Part shown: one piece after another, positions 26,023 through 36,546 of the stretch
Layout of the letters: the number at the start of each line of letters is the position of its first letter
Position numbering within the stretch: the first letter of the stretch is position 1
Assembly (NCBI GenBank): GCA_046351455.1
Contig: JAXLYM010000002.1
Span: 372,001-436,000 of the forward strand
Source: JADJRH01 sp046351455
Lineage (GTDB): Bacteria; Myxococcota_A; Polyangia; Polyangiales; Polyangiaceae
Direction of reading: 5' to 3'
DNA length: 64,000 bases
The notes under the pieces: generated by a model
Databases searched by the model: none
Seen by the model: the letters and a program-made list of their open reading frames with translations, nothing else
Told to the model about the DNA's origin: nothing
Translations under genes and position numbers: made by a program

Positions 26023-26436
26023 TCATGCGGGGCAGGGCGCTTGGTCGGCCGCTCTTGAACGGAACGCGGCACGGACAGTTTCGCGCGGTTTGGTGTTGGG
26101 ACGTCCGATCTCAAGCAACACGCTGCCGCATGCGGCAGCGATACGCGGATCGTTGTTCCCTACCATCTCCCCAAAGTCAACTCTCTCTCCGCGTTCTTGG
26201 AGGCTATAAAGTTCCTCCCAATACTCTTCAGGGGCGCGTCGACCCGCAAACGGATCCTTTCCGTGCTGCTGATCGTGCACGATCGACATGGCGACCGCCT
26301 CGACCAGCATGTGAAGAGCGTGGGAAATACTACTGCCTTGGGTCACCACATCCATGTCAAGGCAGTGTGCAACCCATTGGCCGGGCACGTCCTCCGCCCG
26401 TTTCACAAAAAACCAGAGGTTGTAGCGCTGTACCAT
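26023..26436 (-). CDS. hicB: HicB-family antitoxin
   Basis: 137 aa from ATG 26436, which has GAGGAAG upstream. The N-terminal part RYNLWFFVKRAEDVPGQWVAHCLDMDVVTQGSS followed by ALHMLVEAVAMSI is the HicB partial RNase-H-like domain that blocks HicA. No clear ribbon-helix-helix or XRE tail is visible, so a separate DNA-binding part may be missing or degenerate. Located directly before hicA. Confidence 0.8.
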   Translation of the reverse strand: MVQRYNLWFFVKRAEDVPGQWVAHCLDMDVVTQGSSISHALHMLVEAVAMSIVHDQQHGKDPFAGRRAPEEYWEELYSLQERGERVDFGEMVGNNDPRIAAACGSVLLEIGRPNTKPRETVRAAFRSRAADQAPCPA

Positions 26437-26696
26437 GACTTCCTCTCCACCCCACAAAGAACCAAGCGTACAGCAGTTGACAGGATTTGCAATCTGTGCG
26501 TGCCGAAGAAATTGCTGTACGCCAAGCATTAATAACGGTCGCTCGCGACAAGGCTGAAGGCGTCAAGGTTAAACGGACAAGTTTCCCGGCTTCAACGTTG
26601 AACACTTGCGCCGTGACATTTCCCGCCTCAGCAGTTGTAAACTGCAAATTCTTGGCCACGCCGTCGCAAGGTGAACTACCCGGAACATAACGGGCG

Positions 26697-27881
26697 TCAC
26701 GTTTCCTCGTGAAAAAGCTCCAGCTGCTCCCACGCCTTAAGGACCACAGCGGGCCGCGACGGTTCCGGGCTCGGTGTGCCGGGCGCATCGTTGCTCATCA
26801 CGAGGCGCAGGAAGCCTCTCCCGTTCGGCAGAGCACGGACGAGCGCGGGCGGATTGTTGGACGCGGTCTCGGGCAACCTGAGCGCCTTCTTTTCGGGCGG
26901 CGTCGGCTCCTCGCCGGCATGAGCAAGCGCTCGCTCCACAAGTTCCTCGGTGCTCCACACGTGATCGGTGATGCCGGCCTCCATCGCGGGCGTCACGCGG
27001 AGCGCGCTGTGGATCTTGCAGAAGTTGTGGTGCGCCACGAAGAGCGAGATCGCCGCGGTGTGGTGCGTGAGCTTGCGGCTGAACCCGTTGCACAGACGCG
27101 TGAGCCGACGCGTCGACATGCGCACGTCCAGGTTGAGCCTCTCCACGTGCGACGTGGAGCACTTCGTCATGTCGGGCGCGCCGTAGACGGGGGTGCGGAC
27201 GCAGAACGGATCGCGCGGCGGCTCGTAGCGATGATCGCTCGGCACGCCGTCACGAACGCGACGCGGTGACCGCGAGTAGTTCTTCACCACCTGCGCGAAG
27301 TCCACGGCCTCGAAGTGCGCACCGACGGCGGTCGCGTACGACGCGAACCCATCGGAGCAGAGCTGCGGCACCGTCACGAGGCGCGCGCGGAGGTCGCGCA
27401 TGAAGGCTTGCGCGTTCGCCTCGTCACGCTTCCCCACCCGGTAGCTCACGATCACTTTCTGCGAGCGCGCGATGGCGAGCCACGTGTACGCGTCGCCCCA
27501 CGTCGGATCATCACCGGGCTCCACGCGCGCCTGCTTCTTCTGCACGTAGCTCCAGATTTCGTCGCACTGGATGTCGCGGATCGAGAGGTCGCGCACGAGG
27601 CGATCGTGCAGACGATCGCAGCCTCGCCCGACCTTGAGGAGCAACGAGAGGATCGTGGGCTGCGAGACGGACGCGAGGCGCGACGTCGGACGGATGCCAG
27701 CGCCTTCGCAGAGGTGAGCGATCACCTCCGCGCGCTTGGCGAGGGAGAGCAGAGACACGCGGACCTTGCCCTTCTGCCGCGATGTGCGCATGCTCCCGAT
27801 TGCGAGCGACGAGCGGGCACACCGCTTGGCGTTCAGGCCTCGCGGTGGTTGCACACCGCGGGGCCTTTTGTTGTCCGCCAA
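26697..27881 (-). mobile_element. IS1-like transposase (DDE type)
   Basis: 394-aa transposase. HTH-like part SLAKRAEVIAHLCEGAGIRPTSRLASVS precedes the DDE core: CDEIWSYVQKKQARV (first Asp), QLCSDGFASY (second Asp) and TSHVERLNLDVRMSTRRLTR (Glu). The frame looks intact. I could not find convincing terminal inverted repeats or target duplication, so the element's ends are not fixed. It lies next to the HicBA genes in the accessory island. Confidence 0.82.
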
Positions 27882-28035
27882 ACGTAGTCACGAACGCCTA
27901 CAATCACCGGGGAAAGTGAGCAGCGTCGGACATACGGTGTCCTAGGTTTCGTCGCGCAGGAAGGGCAGAAGAAGCGAGGCGAGTGACGCGACGATCGAGC
28001 AAGCACGTCGCCGAAGTTGACCGCGCAAAAGCGTC

Positions 28036-28248
28036 ATGGACAGCATCGTGGGCATGACGAAGACGCCCCGCGACTCAAAGTGCCCCGCGTGCCCCGGTAC
28101 ACGATTCGAGTTTGCAAAGCCGACGCATCAGTTCGACGAGTGGAACCGCGACTTCGCCAAGGAACTTCTCTTCCTCCAGTGCGCGGAGTGTGGCGCTGTC
28201 GTGCAAGTGTTTCACGAGCCGTCCCTGTCGAAACGAACGGCCTCCTAG
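28036..28248 (+). CDS. Small zinc-ribbon protein
   Basis: 70 aa. CPACPG and CAECGA pairs spaced 28 residues apart look like a zinc ribbon, with the acidic linker KPTHQFDEWNRDFAKE between. No strong ribosome site; an ATG at 28054 is an alternative. Function unknown. Downstream of the transposase, at the right edge of the island. Confidence 0.5.
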   Translation: MDSIVGMTKTPRDSKCPACPGTRFEFAKPTHQFDEWNRDFAKELLFLQCAECGAVVQVFHEPSLSKRTAS

Positions 28249-28475
28249 ATGCTCAAGGTCCGACGCCCCGTTGCTCAACGTTGAGCATCACCGACGTCCG
28301 AGAACGTGAGCTCCGCCCCCCCGAAGCCCCGCCAAGGCCTTTCAAGCTTGACGCTTCTTCACGGGACTTCGGGCTTCGCAAGATCGCGACGCGTCATGTT
28401 CCGTCCAAGCCGTCACGCGCGCGTGGCAAGGAAAGCTCGGCGCGCTACCCTCGCTGCTCGCAAGGAGATCGCTGG

Positions 28476-30281
28476 ATGGATCGCTCCCGCCCGATGTTTG
28501 GTCGCTCTCGTCTCCCGTGGATCGGGATGGCCGCGCTCGCAGGGATCGCCGCCCTGTCCGGCGTCGCGCGCGCCGATGGCCCGGCCCCGTCGACCGGCAC
28601 GGACTTCGCGCCCGAGCTCGGCACCACCGGCGCCGTCGTGCAGTCCTGGGCGGACGAGTCGTCGTGGGATGAGCCGGGCCGCTACGTGATCGACGCGAAG
28701 GACGACGTGTCCGACAGCGACCTCGCGGACCTCGCGAGCCGCTTCGGCCTCACCTTCCAGCCGACGCAGCTCGAACGCGAGACGCGCATCGAGCTCGCCG
28801 ACATCGACCCGGCGAAGGCCGCGCGCGTGCTCTCGGAGATCGCGGCGGACCCGCGGATCGAGCACGTGGAGCCGCTCGCGCGCGTGCAAGCGTTCTTCAT
28901 GCCGGACGACCCGAAGCTCGCCGAGCAGTGGCACATGGAGCGCATCGGCGCGCCGCGCGCGTGGGACTTCGCGACCGGCCGCGGCGTCACCGTCGCCGTC
29001 GTCGACACGGGCATCGCGTGCGAGACGCACGGCCCCTTCAACAAGGGCACCGACCTCTTGCAGACCGACTGCGTCGAGGGCTGGAGCTTCATCACGAACG
29101 ACACGCACGCGAACGACGATCAGGGCCACGGCACGCACGTCGCCGGCACGATCGCGCAGAGCACCAACAACGGCTTCGGCGCGACGGGCGTCGCGTTCCA
29201 CGCGCGGCTCATGCCCGTGAAGGTGCTCAACGAGCAGGGCTGGGGCTCCACCGCCGACGTCGCGGACGGCATCCGCTGGGCTGCGGATCACGGCGCGAAC
29301 GTCATCAATTTGAGCCTCGGCGGCCCGCGGAATTCGAGCGTGCTCGAGGACGCGGTCAAGCACGCGCTGTCGAAGGGCGCGGTCGTCGTCGCGGCGGCCG
29401 GCAACAGCGGCGGCTCCGTCGGCTACCCCGGCGCGACGGAGGGCGTCATCGGCGTGAGCGCCTCGGATCCGGACGACAAGCTCGCGAAGTTCTCGTCGCG
29501 CGGCAAAGGCGTCGACATCGCGGCGCCCGGCGTGAAGGTCACGCAGCAGACGATCTGCAACCGCGGCCGCGACAAGTGCGAGCAGTTCCCGGCGTACAAC
29601 GGCACCTCGATGGCGTCGCCGCACGTCGCCGGCGCGGCCGCGCTCGTGATGAGCCTCGGCGTGACGGAGCCGGCCGCGGTCGAGGCCGCGCTGAAGAGCA
29701 CCGCGCGCGTCGTCGACGACTCCGAGAGCGGCAAGAAGCTCTTCGGCGCCGGCATCCTTCAAGCGGCCGACGCCGTGCAGCGCATCACGCTCGTGCACGC
29801 GGCGCTCCGTCTCGTGCTCGTGCTCGCGCTGTCGGCGCTGATCGGCACGTGGGCGCTCCGCAAGAACGTGCGCGCGACCAGCGTGTGGAGCTCCGGGTAC
29901 ATGCTCGGCGCGCTCGCGGCGGGTCCGGGCCTCCTGTTCTTCGTGCCGTGGATCTTCCCGCGCGTGTACCTGCCCGTGGACATCCTCGCGCGCCCGATCG
30001 GCGATCTGGATCTGCTCCTCGGCGCGTCGCTGCACAGCTACCTGCCGCTCGCGCACGTCGGCATCCCGTTCGCGCTGACGGCGCTCGCCTTCGGATCGAA
30101 GACGCTGCGGCCGATCGTGGCCGGCATCGCGACCGGAACGGCGGCGTACCTGCTCTCGATCGCGGCGCTCGGCGAGCACGGGAGCCCCTTCGGCCGGGTG
30201 CTGCTCATCGCGTGGTGCGTGGCGAACGCGGCGGCCTCCGCTTGGCTCGCGCGCGAGAACCTGGCAGAAAGCCGCGCCTGA
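28476..30281 (+). CDS. Subtilisin-like (S8) protease fused to a multi-helix membrane domain
   Basis: 601 aa; AAGGAG upstream fixes ATG 28476. Signal peptide (LAGIAALSGVARA), an I9-like propeptide (70-135), then the S8 domain with D177 (VAVVDTGI), H218 (DQGHGTHVAG), N310 (AAAGN) and S378 (GTSMASPHVAG). The last ~170 residues form about five hydrophobic helices (RLVLVLALSALIGTWAL; LAAGPGLLFFVPWIF; GIPFALTALAF; GTAAYLLSIAAL; VLLIAWCVANAAASAWLA). A protease domain tied to a polytopic tail is an unusual layout and suggests a membrane-localised processing enzyme. The stop overlaps the next lipoprotein start (TGATG). Confidence 0.9.
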   Translation: MDRSRPMFGRSRLPWIGMAALAGIAALSGVARADGPAPSTGTDFAPELGTTGAVVQSWADESSWDEPGRYVIDAKDDVSDSDLADLASRFGLTFQPTQLERETRIELADIDPAKAARVLSEIAADPRIEHVEPLARVQAFFMPDDPKLAEQWHMERIGAPRAWDFATGRGVTVAVVDTGIACETHGPFNKGTDLLQTDCVEGWSFITNDTHANDDQGHGTHVAGTIAQSTNNGFGATGVAFHARLMPVKVLNEQGWGSTADVADGIRWAADHGANVINLSLGGPRNSSVLEDAVKHALSKGAVVVAAAGNSGGSVGYPGATEGVIGVSASDPDDKLAKFSSRGKGVDIAAPGVKVTQQTICNRGRDKCEQFPAYNGTSMASPHVAGAAALVMSLGVTEPAAVEAALKSTARVVDDSESGKKLFGAGILQAADAVQRITLVHAALRLVLVLALSALIGTWALRKNVRATSVWSSGYMLGALAAGPGLLFFVPWIFPRVYLPVDILARPIGDLDLLLGASLHSYLPLAHVGIPFALTALAFGSKTLRPIVAGIATGTAAYLLSIAALGEHGSPFGRVLLIAWCVANAAASAWLARENLAESRA

Positions 30282-30541
30282 TGATCGAGAAGTTTGCGGA
30301 GAAGAAGGCTCGCCGCGGCCGTGCGCTGTTGATCTCGATGGCGGCGACGCTCGCGGCGGGCGCGCTCGCCGCGGCGTGCGGCGGCTCCGCGACCGAGTCT
30401 CCGTGGCCCGTCGAGCCGGACAACCTCGTCACCACCCCCGAAGGCGAAGAGGGCCCCTCCCGGGCGCACAAGGATCGTCATCCGGACGGCGGCGTGGATC
30501 CCGACAGCGGGACGAAGCCCGGTCCGAACGTCGAGCCTTGA
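30281..30541 (+). CDS. Small lipoprotein coupled to the subtilase
   Basis: 86 aa. Basic N-terminus (EKKARRGRALL), a hydrophobic core and lipobox AAAC, then a Pro/Asp-rich tail (EPDNLVTTPEGEEGPSRAH). No known domain. Translational coupling with the protease gene (one-base overlap) suggests a partner role, which is inference. Confidence 0.75.
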   Translation: MIEKFAEKKARRGRALLISMAATLAAGALAAACGGSATESPWPVEPDNLVTTPEGEEGPSRAHKDRHPDGGVDPDSGTKPGPNVEP

Positions 30542-30574
30542 CACCACCGCCCGCGCGACGCTTGGTGCCCCGCG

Positions 30575-31903
30575 ATGTCCGGCGCGCCCGATCCCATCCA
30601 GCGTAGGCGAGCATGGATCTCGGCCGCGCTCGTGTTCGGCGCGCTGCTCCTGGTGCCGCTCCTCGCGCTGATCGCGATCCCCTCCCCGCCGAAGATCCAG
30701 ATCCCCACGACGTTCGCCGTCGAGGAGGCGCCGCCGCCACCGCCGCGCAAGCCCGCGCCCACCGCCGAAGCGCCGAAGCCGCGCGCGACCGCGACCGAAA
30801 CGGAGAAGCCCGCGGACGCGCCGACGGCCGTGCACGGCCGCGTGGTGGGTCCCGATCACGAGCCGATCGCGCGCGCGCTCGTCGGCTGCACCGAGAAGGA
30901 GCTGAACGCCGTCACCGACGCGGACGGCGCGTTCGATCTCCCGATGGAGGCCGACGGCTGCAACGCGATCGCGCACAAGCCCGGGTACGGCTCGTCCGCC
31001 GCGCTCAAGCTCGCGGCCGGCAACGTTCGTGCGAACCTCCTCGTGATGCGCGCGGGCGGTCGGATCGAGGGCGTCGTCGTCGACGATCAGAGCAGGCCGG
31101 TCGCGAAGTACCAGATCGCCGTCGAGAAATTCCTCGGCGCGGACGGCGATGACGAGGGCTCGCGCGGACGATCGCAGAGCGTCGACAACGAGAAGGGGGA
31201 GTTCAAGATGGAGGGCATGACGCCGGGGAAATACGTGCTCTCCGCGAGCACGGAGGGCCGGCCTCCCGCGCGCAGCGAGCTCTTCGAGGTGGAGTCGGGC
31301 CGCGCGGCGACGGGCGTGCGCATCGTGATCGCGCGCGGCGGATCCGTCGCGGGCACCGTCACCGACGCGGCCACGCGGCAGCCGATCGCGGGCGCGCGCG
31401 TGGACCTGGAGTCGCAGATCGTGAACGGCAGCGGATCGAGCCCGACGGCGACGACGGACGCGTCCGGCAAGTACACGCTGGACGGCGTGCCGACGACCGG
31501 CCCCTTCTCGGTGCGCGTCTCGAAGGACGGTTACCGCACGCGCATCGTGAGCGGCATCAACGCGAGCCCGTCGTCGCAGGCCACGGCGGACGCCGCGCTC
31601 GTGACGAAGACGGAGGGCGGCGGCGACAGCGAGTTCGGCGGCATCGGCGCGGTGCTCGGCCCGGCGCCGGGCGCGATGGGCGCGATGGTGCTCGCGACGA
31701 CGAAGGGCGGCCCCGCGGAGCGCGGCGGCGTCCTCGCGCAGGACCGCATCCTCAAGATCGACGGCACGCCCACCGACACGCTCACGATCACCGAGTGCAT
31801 CCAGCGCGTCCGCGGCGAGCCCGGCAGCACCGTCACGCTGTGGCTGAAGCGCGGCGACACCGAGGTGCAGATCAGCCTCGTGCGCGACACCGTCGTGCGC
31901 TGA
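30575..31903 (+). CDS. Membrane-anchored carboxypeptidase-regulatory-like repeats with C-terminal PDZ domain
   Basis: 442 aa. One N-terminal helix (ISAALVFGALLLVPLLALIA), a Pro-rich stretch, then three carboxypeptidase-regulatory-like beta domains (AVHGRVVGPDHEPIARALVG; RIEGVVVDDQSRPVAKY; SVAGTVTDAATRQPIAGARV) and a PDZ domain (AERGGVLAQDRILKIDGTPT, ECIQRVRGEPGSTVTLWLKR). It likely works with the protease gene just upstream, as PDZ domains often guide substrates; this is inference. Convergent with the next gene. Confidence 0.88.
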   Translation: MSGAPDPIQRRRAWISAALVFGALLLVPLLALIAIPSPPKIQIPTTFAVEEAPPPPPRKPAPTAEAPKPRATATETEKPADAPTAVHGRVVGPDHEPIARALVGCTEKELNAVTDADGAFDLPMEADGCNAIAHKPGYGSSAALKLAAGNVRANLLVMRAGGRIEGVVVDDQSRPVAKYQIAVEKFLGADGDDEGSRGRSQSVDNEKGEFKMEGMTPGKYVLSASTEGRPPARSELFEVESGRAATGVRIVIARGGSVAGTVTDAATRQPIAGARVDLESQIVNGSGSSPTATTDASGKYTLDGVPTTGPFSVRVSKDGYRTRIVSGINASPSSQATADAALVTKTEGGGDSEFGGIGAVLGPAPGAMGAMVLATTKGGPAERGGVLAQDRILKIDGTPTDTLTITECIQRVRGEPGSTVTLWLKRGDTEVQISLVRDTVVR

Positions 31904-32565
31904 TCAGAAGTGCGCGCCGGCGAACACGTAGATCTGGTACGCGAGCGACGTCTCTTCGGGCCCCGCCTTCTTGTACGGCGGGTACGTGTGCACGATGTCG
32001 AAGGCGAACGGCTCCAGGCCGACGTGGAAGCGGTCGAACAGCGCGACCTTGATCCCGAGCGCGGGCTGCACCGCGAAGCCGTGGTACCCCTGATCGATCT
32101 TCAGCCCGCGGAGCTGGTGGTACGCGTAGCCCGCAGAGACCCGGCCGTACGCGCTGATGCCGTCGTACGGGATCATCTTCAGCGGCAGATCGTACTGCGC
32201 GCTGATCGGCGCCACGAACGCCGCGTCCTCCCCGATGAACATGTACGGCGACACGCCGAGCCAGAGCGTGTCGCCCTTCGTCGCGAGGTTGTGCGCGATC
32301 CCGTACGCGAAATTGAGCTGGATGCCGAAGTCCGTCACGCCCGAGGACGACAGCAGGAACGCGGGCCCGAGCTTCACGTCGAGCAGCACCCTCGAAGGCT
32401 TCTGCTCCGTCTCCGCGGGCGGCGCTTCCTTCTTCTTCGGCGGGTGCGCGTCGTCGTTCGGAGGCTTCTCGCCGCCGTCGTCCTTCCACTCGTCCTGCGC
32501 GGACGCGAGGCCGGCCGTGAGCGCGCTCGCGGCGAAAACCAGGGAAGCAGCCGTCCTCCGGAGGT

Positions 32566-32569
<4 letters not shown>
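31904..32569 (-). CDS. Outer-membrane beta-barrel protein
   Basis: 221 aa. Signal peptide (LVFAASALTAGLASA), acidic/Lys/Pro linker, then alternating beta strands such as GIQLNFAYGIAHNL, GISAYGRVSAGYAYH and AYQIYVFAGAHF ending in Phe, as expected for a barrel. No family assigned. The start overlaps the uvrB stop (ATGA), odd for an outer-membrane gene after a DNA-repair gene. Confidence 0.82.
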
Positions 32570-34686
<2,117 letters not shown>

Positions 34687-34792
34687 CAGGAAGCGCGCAC
34701 AGTAGCCGCCGCCCCGCGTCGTCGCAACTCACGTCTGGCTCACCCAGCGAGCCTCTTGCCCTTCCCGGGGCACCCTGACAATCTCGTGACGT

Positions 34793-36397
34793 ATGCATCG
34801 CTTGCGTTCGCTGTGCCTCGTCGCGCCATTCCTCCTCGGAGCTTGTAGCCTCCTCAACGCGCCGTCCGAGATCTCGTCCGGCACCACCAGCACCGGGGGC
34901 GGCGGCACGGGAGGCAGCACCGGCGGCGACACCGGCGGCACCACGACGTCCGGCGGCACGATGTCGACCGGGGGCACCACCACCTCGATGGACGCGTGCG
35001 GCGACGGCAAGATCACCGGCACCGAGAAGTGCGACGACGACAACACGAAGAACGGCGACGGCTGCAGCTCGACGTGCCAGGAGGAGCAGGGCTTCACCTG
35101 CACGGGCGAGCCGAGCGTGTGCGTCCCCGCGTGCGGCAACGGCAAGATCGACCCCGGCGAGCAGTGCGATGACGGCGGCGCCGTCGACATGAACCCGCCC
35201 GCCGGCGATCAGGACGCGTGCACGCCGACCTGCCAGTTCAAGGAGTTCGACATCGAGCTCGGCGCCGACAACACGATCAACAACGAGGCCCCCGAGGTCG
35301 TCTTCCGCAAGGAGTCGGTGAACGGCGTCGACACGCCGACGTTCCTCGTCGTGTGGCACTCCGCGATCCTCAACAAGCTGATGGGCCGCTCGTACAAGTT
35401 CGACGGCACGTACGCGAAGGGCAGCGGCTCGGTGGAGTACGGCGCGTCGACGAAGCCGGATCCGCAGGGCCACGCGCTGTGCACCGCGGGCTCCAACCGC
35501 TCGATGCTCTACTGGCACGACGGCACGGAGAACACGATCTGGGAGCGCAAGATCGAGTCGAACGGCATGCTCGCCGCGTCGATCGTGACCACGATCCCCG
35601 CGCCGAACCCGTTCCCGAGCTGCGCGGCCGCCGCGGATCCGACGAACACGTTCATCGCGGCCACGGTCGGCAAGATGATGGGCGGCCCGCTCTACGACAT
35701 CGTGGTGCAGCCGTACTCGTCGTTCGCGGCGCAGAACGGCCCGCCCATCGACATCGGCGACACGCTCCAGCCGAACCGCACCGCGGCGTGGCCGCTCTCC
35801 GCGGGCTTCATGGTCTCGTGGATCGCGGACCCGGCGAACAACGGACCGCTCGTCGCGCAGCAGCTCGACAAGGACGGCAAGCTGATGTCCGGCTTCTTCT
35901 ACACGATGACGGATCCGGCGGTGGATCCCTCCGCGCACGAGCCGGCGGGCGCGTGGCTCGGGCAGATGGATCAGTTCGTATTCGTGTACACGCGCGACTC
36001 CGCGCCGGACATGATGGGCGCCACGCACCGAGAGGTGGTGTTCCGCCTCTTCTCGGGCCCCGGGACCGGCTCGGATCCGGTGATCGTCGCCACGGACACG
36101 TCCGCGCAGAGCGAGCCGCGCGTGATCGTGAACCCCACGAACCACAAGTTCCTGATCGTGTGGACGGGCGGCCCGCCGAACGGCGAAAACACGTTCTTCC
36201 GCGTCTTCGCTCCGGACGGCACGCCCGCCGGGATGCCGGTCGTCGCGAACGACAACCAGGTGGGCCGTCAGACCATCCCCGGCGCCGCGGTGGACCCGGC
36301 CACGGGCGACGTCGCCGTCGTCTGGGACAACTTCATCCCGAACAGCGGCAAACCGCACAAGGTCTCCGCGAAGATCTTCCCGTTCGCCCTCGAATAA
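34793..36397 (+). CDS. Lipoprotein with DUF4215-type Cys repeats
   Basis: 534 aa. Lipobox LGAC (Cys18), Gly/Thr linker, then two Cys repeats of the myxobacterial DUF4215 kind (CGDGKITGTEKCDDDN and CGNGKIDPGEQCDDGG). The remaining ~370 residues are beta-rich, with strands such as TFLVVWHSA, KFLIVWTGG and DVAVVWDNF, suggesting a propeller-like or repeated sandwich fold. Outer surface, function unknown. Confidence 0.87.
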   Translation: MHRLRSLCLVAPFLLGACSLLNAPSEISSGTTSTGGGGTGGSTGGDTGGTTTSGGTMSTGGTTTSMDACGDGKITGTEKCDDDNTKNGDGCSSTCQEEQGFTCTGEPSVCVPACGNGKIDPGEQCDDGGAVDMNPPAGDQDACTPTCQFKEFDIELGADNTINNEAPEVVFRKESVNGVDTPTFLVVWHSAILNKLMGRSYKFDGTYAKGSGSVEYGASTKPDPQGHALCTAGSNRSMLYWHDGTENTIWERKIESNGMLAASIVTTIPAPNPFPSCAAAADPTNTFIAATVGKMMGGPLYDIVVQPYSSFAAQNGPPIDIGDTLQPNRTAAWPLSAGFMVSWIADPANNGPLVAQQLDKDGKLMSGFFYTMTDPAVDPSAHEPAGAWLGQMDQFVFVYTRDSAPDMMGATHREVVFRLFSGPGTGSDPVIVATDTSAQSEPRVIVNPTNHKFLIVWTGGPPNGENTFFRVFAPDGTPAGMPVVANDNQVGRQTIPGAAVDPATGDVAVVWDNFIPNSGKPHKVSAKIFPFALE

Positions 36398-36440
36398 GGG
36401 CTCTCCAAACAGGATGTTGAGGGATTGGGGGGAGCGAGTT

Positions 36441-36521
36441 GCCCACCCCCGGCGCATGCTCGCTTCGCTGCGCGTGCGCCGCCCCTCCCAAATCGCCCGC
36501 TTCGCGAGCGATGGGAGGGGA
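36441..36521 (+). repeat. Dispersed repeat family 1, copy C
   Basis: Starts GCCCACCCCCGGCGCATGC and ends ATGGGAGGGGA; the inner half CCGCCCCTCCCAAATCGC matches A and B, while the variable middle differs (CTGCGCGTGC). CCCCTCCC pairs with GGGAGGGG. Between convergent lipoprotein and GH13 genes. Confidence 0.8.
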
Positions 36522-36546
36522 GCCAATCGTCTCTTGGAAAAGTGCT

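Noticed and set aside
26357..26788. Small open frames on both strands between hicB and the transposase (including 26487-26690 plus)
   Set aside because: They overlap hicB or the transposase in other frames and lack ribosome sites or any known domain. A decayed gene remnant cannot be excluded, but nothing supports calling it.
26650..27960. Terminal inverted repeats of the IS1-like element
   Set aside because: Flanks share only short AAACGT-like matches; no convincing pair or target duplication was visible.
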